This document shows, piece by piece, positions 9,037 to 10,302 of a stretch of 10,302 nucleotides of DNA. A program made the position numbers and the translations under genes. A model generated the notes under the pieces. It made no database searches. It saw only the letters and a list, made by a program, of their open reading frames with translations, and was not told the DNA's origin. Where the stretch lies: contig JAOXYB010065312.1 in assembly GCA_028565635.1 (NCBI GenBank), forward strand, positions 1 to 10,302, in the 5' to 3' direction. Source of the stretch: Phoronis ovalis (lineage: Eukaryota; Phoronida; Phoronidae). Positions within the stretch are counted from its first letter, which is position 1, and every line of letters begins with the position of its first letter.

Positions 9037-9118
9037 AACATGCAACACCTGGATTCTCAACAAGGAGAATCAAAGGTAACTGTTAACATGCAACTGACAC
9101 CTCGATTTTAAACAAGGA
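9037..9118. repeat. Short degenerate direct repeat, two copies 48 bp apart
   Basis: The copies lie at 9037-9066 and 9085-9118. Both begin AACATGCAAC and end AACAAGGA. They agree at 27 of 30 aligned positions, and the second carries an extra TGAC after the first ten bases. The first copy also contains the arm of a hairpin at 9052-9071 that the second copy has lost. Confidence 0.6.
9052..9071. other. Perfect 7-bp inverted repeat with 6-base loop
   Basis: GATTCTC and GAGAATC flank the loop AACAAG. It is not followed by a T-run and has no neighbouring gene, so I give it no terminator role. It may be a by-product of the local repeat. Confidence 0.45.
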
Positions 9119-9494
9119 CAGACATATAAACTATGGGTGTTAACTTGGCAAATAGTGAAATTGCATAAGATTTTATGAATATTTTATGTTGCAGACTATG
9201 ATTCTTATGTTAACGTTCACTAGTGACACTTCCGACTTCTTGAGAACATCAACTGTCTCTGAATGATACAATTTTTTTTTAACCATACATATCACTTTTA
9301 CAGGCTCATGTTTTAAACAGTATCACTTTCTTTCTTTCATGTTACTTTGATGCCAAATCTATGTTGCGGAATCTCCAATGAATCACAAAACTTAGAAGAT
9401 ATTTTCAATCCATTTAAAATTTCGCTATCCAAAACCTTCTTTTTCAGTCAAAAACATTTTAGGTTTAGATTTATATGATTTTGTATGTGTACAT

Positions 9495-9507
9495 ACTTCT
9501 CAGAAGT
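9495..9507. other. Perfect 6-bp palindrome with one-base centre
   Basis: ACTTCT and AGAAGT surround a single C. The core TTCTCAGAA fits the TTCNNNGAA form of animal STAT sites. With no gene placed nearby, a regulatory role is speculation. Confidence 0.3.
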
Positions 9508-10241
9508 TCTCCACTGCTTCATTACCTGCCAAGATTTATAATTTATGAATCAAGAAGCAGGAAGAAATGAAAATAATTTTGGCTAAATTCCAATTGTTTC
9601 CTAGGTATAGCTTGATACATCTGCAGTATTTGTATTGTTCAAAGTGATACCTAGATAGATGCTTTTGTAACATAAACGTACATACACATATGAAAAAAAC
9701 ATTATAGCAAAAAGATTTTTTTAAATCACTAACTGACAAATATTAATGTTAAAAACATAGATCCTGGTGATTAATTTAGTATTGACTGAAAATTGGTACA
9801 ATATACTAAAATTCTTTGAATGGCATTAAAAATCTGATTGAAACGAAACATTAAGTAAAACATGAAAATCCTAGATCAGCCTCTGATAACAGCCAGATAA
9901 TAGGTTTTTATTAGGTACTGCGGATATGCATAAATCGAAAATTTCTCGCAGTAGAATCCTACTTGAATGAAATGAGCGAGCACATTATTTCTGTTAGCTT
10001 GAAAAGTTTCCATTTTAGAATCAGGTTAACAACATCAACATCTTGTTTTTTTAGCAGGCTAGACAACTCACAACCAATTACATGAAGTCTTGATACACAG
10101 TGGTATATCAGCCATATGCTAGCTTTGACATTTTTCTTGACTTGTGGGTTATCTAACTATTTTACATTCTTGTGGTAAATAACTAATTTAAACAACAAAA
10201 TATGAATTATGTAGGAAAAAGTGCTAAGCAACAATATTAAT

Positions 10242-10261
10242 GGGGGGGGGGGGGGGGGGGG
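10242..10261. repeat. Homopolymer run of 20 G
   Basis: Twenty consecutive G on the plus strand are embedded in AT-rich sequence (TTAAT before, TTAAAT after). Such runs vary in length between individuals and are error-prone in sequencing. They can also fold as quadruplex DNA. Confidence 0.97.
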
Positions 10262-10302
10262 TTAAATGAGGCAGAAACTGAAATTAAATGGGAATAAAAG
10301 AA

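Larger units (their letters stand above)
8195..10302. other. Noncoding stretch upstream of the presumed gene start
   Basis: No supported coding frame occurs on either strand. The region holds the direct repeat and hairpin near 9.05 kb, the palindrome at 9495 and the G20 run. It could contain an upstream 5' exon or promoter of the minus-strand gene, but I see no decisive signal. Confidence 0.45.

Noticed and set aside
9536-9739. Minus-strand frame of 67 codons
   Set aside because: TTG start, with no motif or splice support.
1-10302. tRNA, rRNA, CRISPR array, transposon ends or retroelement coding
   Set aside because: I found no T-loop-like GTTCGA box, no regularly spaced identical repeats, no long terminal inverted or direct repeats and no transposase or polymerase motifs by eye. 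A covariance-model or repeat-library search could still find short relics.

Overview
This window looks like AT-rich animal nuclear DNA, roughly one third G+C by eye. It is mostly intronic or intergenic. Reading frames are short, and most open stretches lack an ATG. Splice-like junctions and homopolymer or microsatellite tracts fit a eukaryote and not a prokaryote, virus or organelle. A lophotrochozoan such as a mollusc would fit the texture, but nothing here proves it. I recognised no rRNA, tRNA, CRISPR array, transposase or reverse transcriptase.

The best coding signal is on the minus strand at 8101-8017. It is a G+C-rich first coding exon with a good start context, an in-frame stop 30 codons upstream, and a splice donor directly after the 85th base. 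A second candidate exon at 5199-5129 has a pyrimidine-rich acceptor and a gtatga donor, and its phase matches. If both are right, a minus-strand gene of unknown function begins near 8.1 kb and runs leftward with a first intron of about 2.8 kb. Possible 3' exons lie at 4853-4748 and 3610-3444, but several compete and I cannot choose between them. The protein is not one I recognise.

Layout from left to right: 1-2092 is featureless apart from a T12 run and one short coding-like frame. An ATG-initiated 104-codon minus-strand frame at 2407-2093 would encode a small secreted-type protein. The stretch 3320-3620 holds an unusual cluster of CpGs and several coding-like minus-strand frames. A non-ATG open run on the plus strand covers 3824-4267. 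The presumed intron at 5200-8016 carries an (ATA)n microsatellite and a degenerate tandem array of about 120-165 bp units near 6.94-7.42 kb. Right of the presumed gene start, 8195-10302 is noncoding. It contains a degenerate short direct repeat with a hairpin near 9.05 kb and a run of 20 G at 10242-10261.

Across the window the hexamer AGGTCA occurs 11 times on the plus strand and 3 times on the minus strand, which is more than composition suggests. Nothing here amounts to a recognisable new system. The most useful leads are the unassigned minus-strand gene model, the secreted-type frame and the diverged tandem array.
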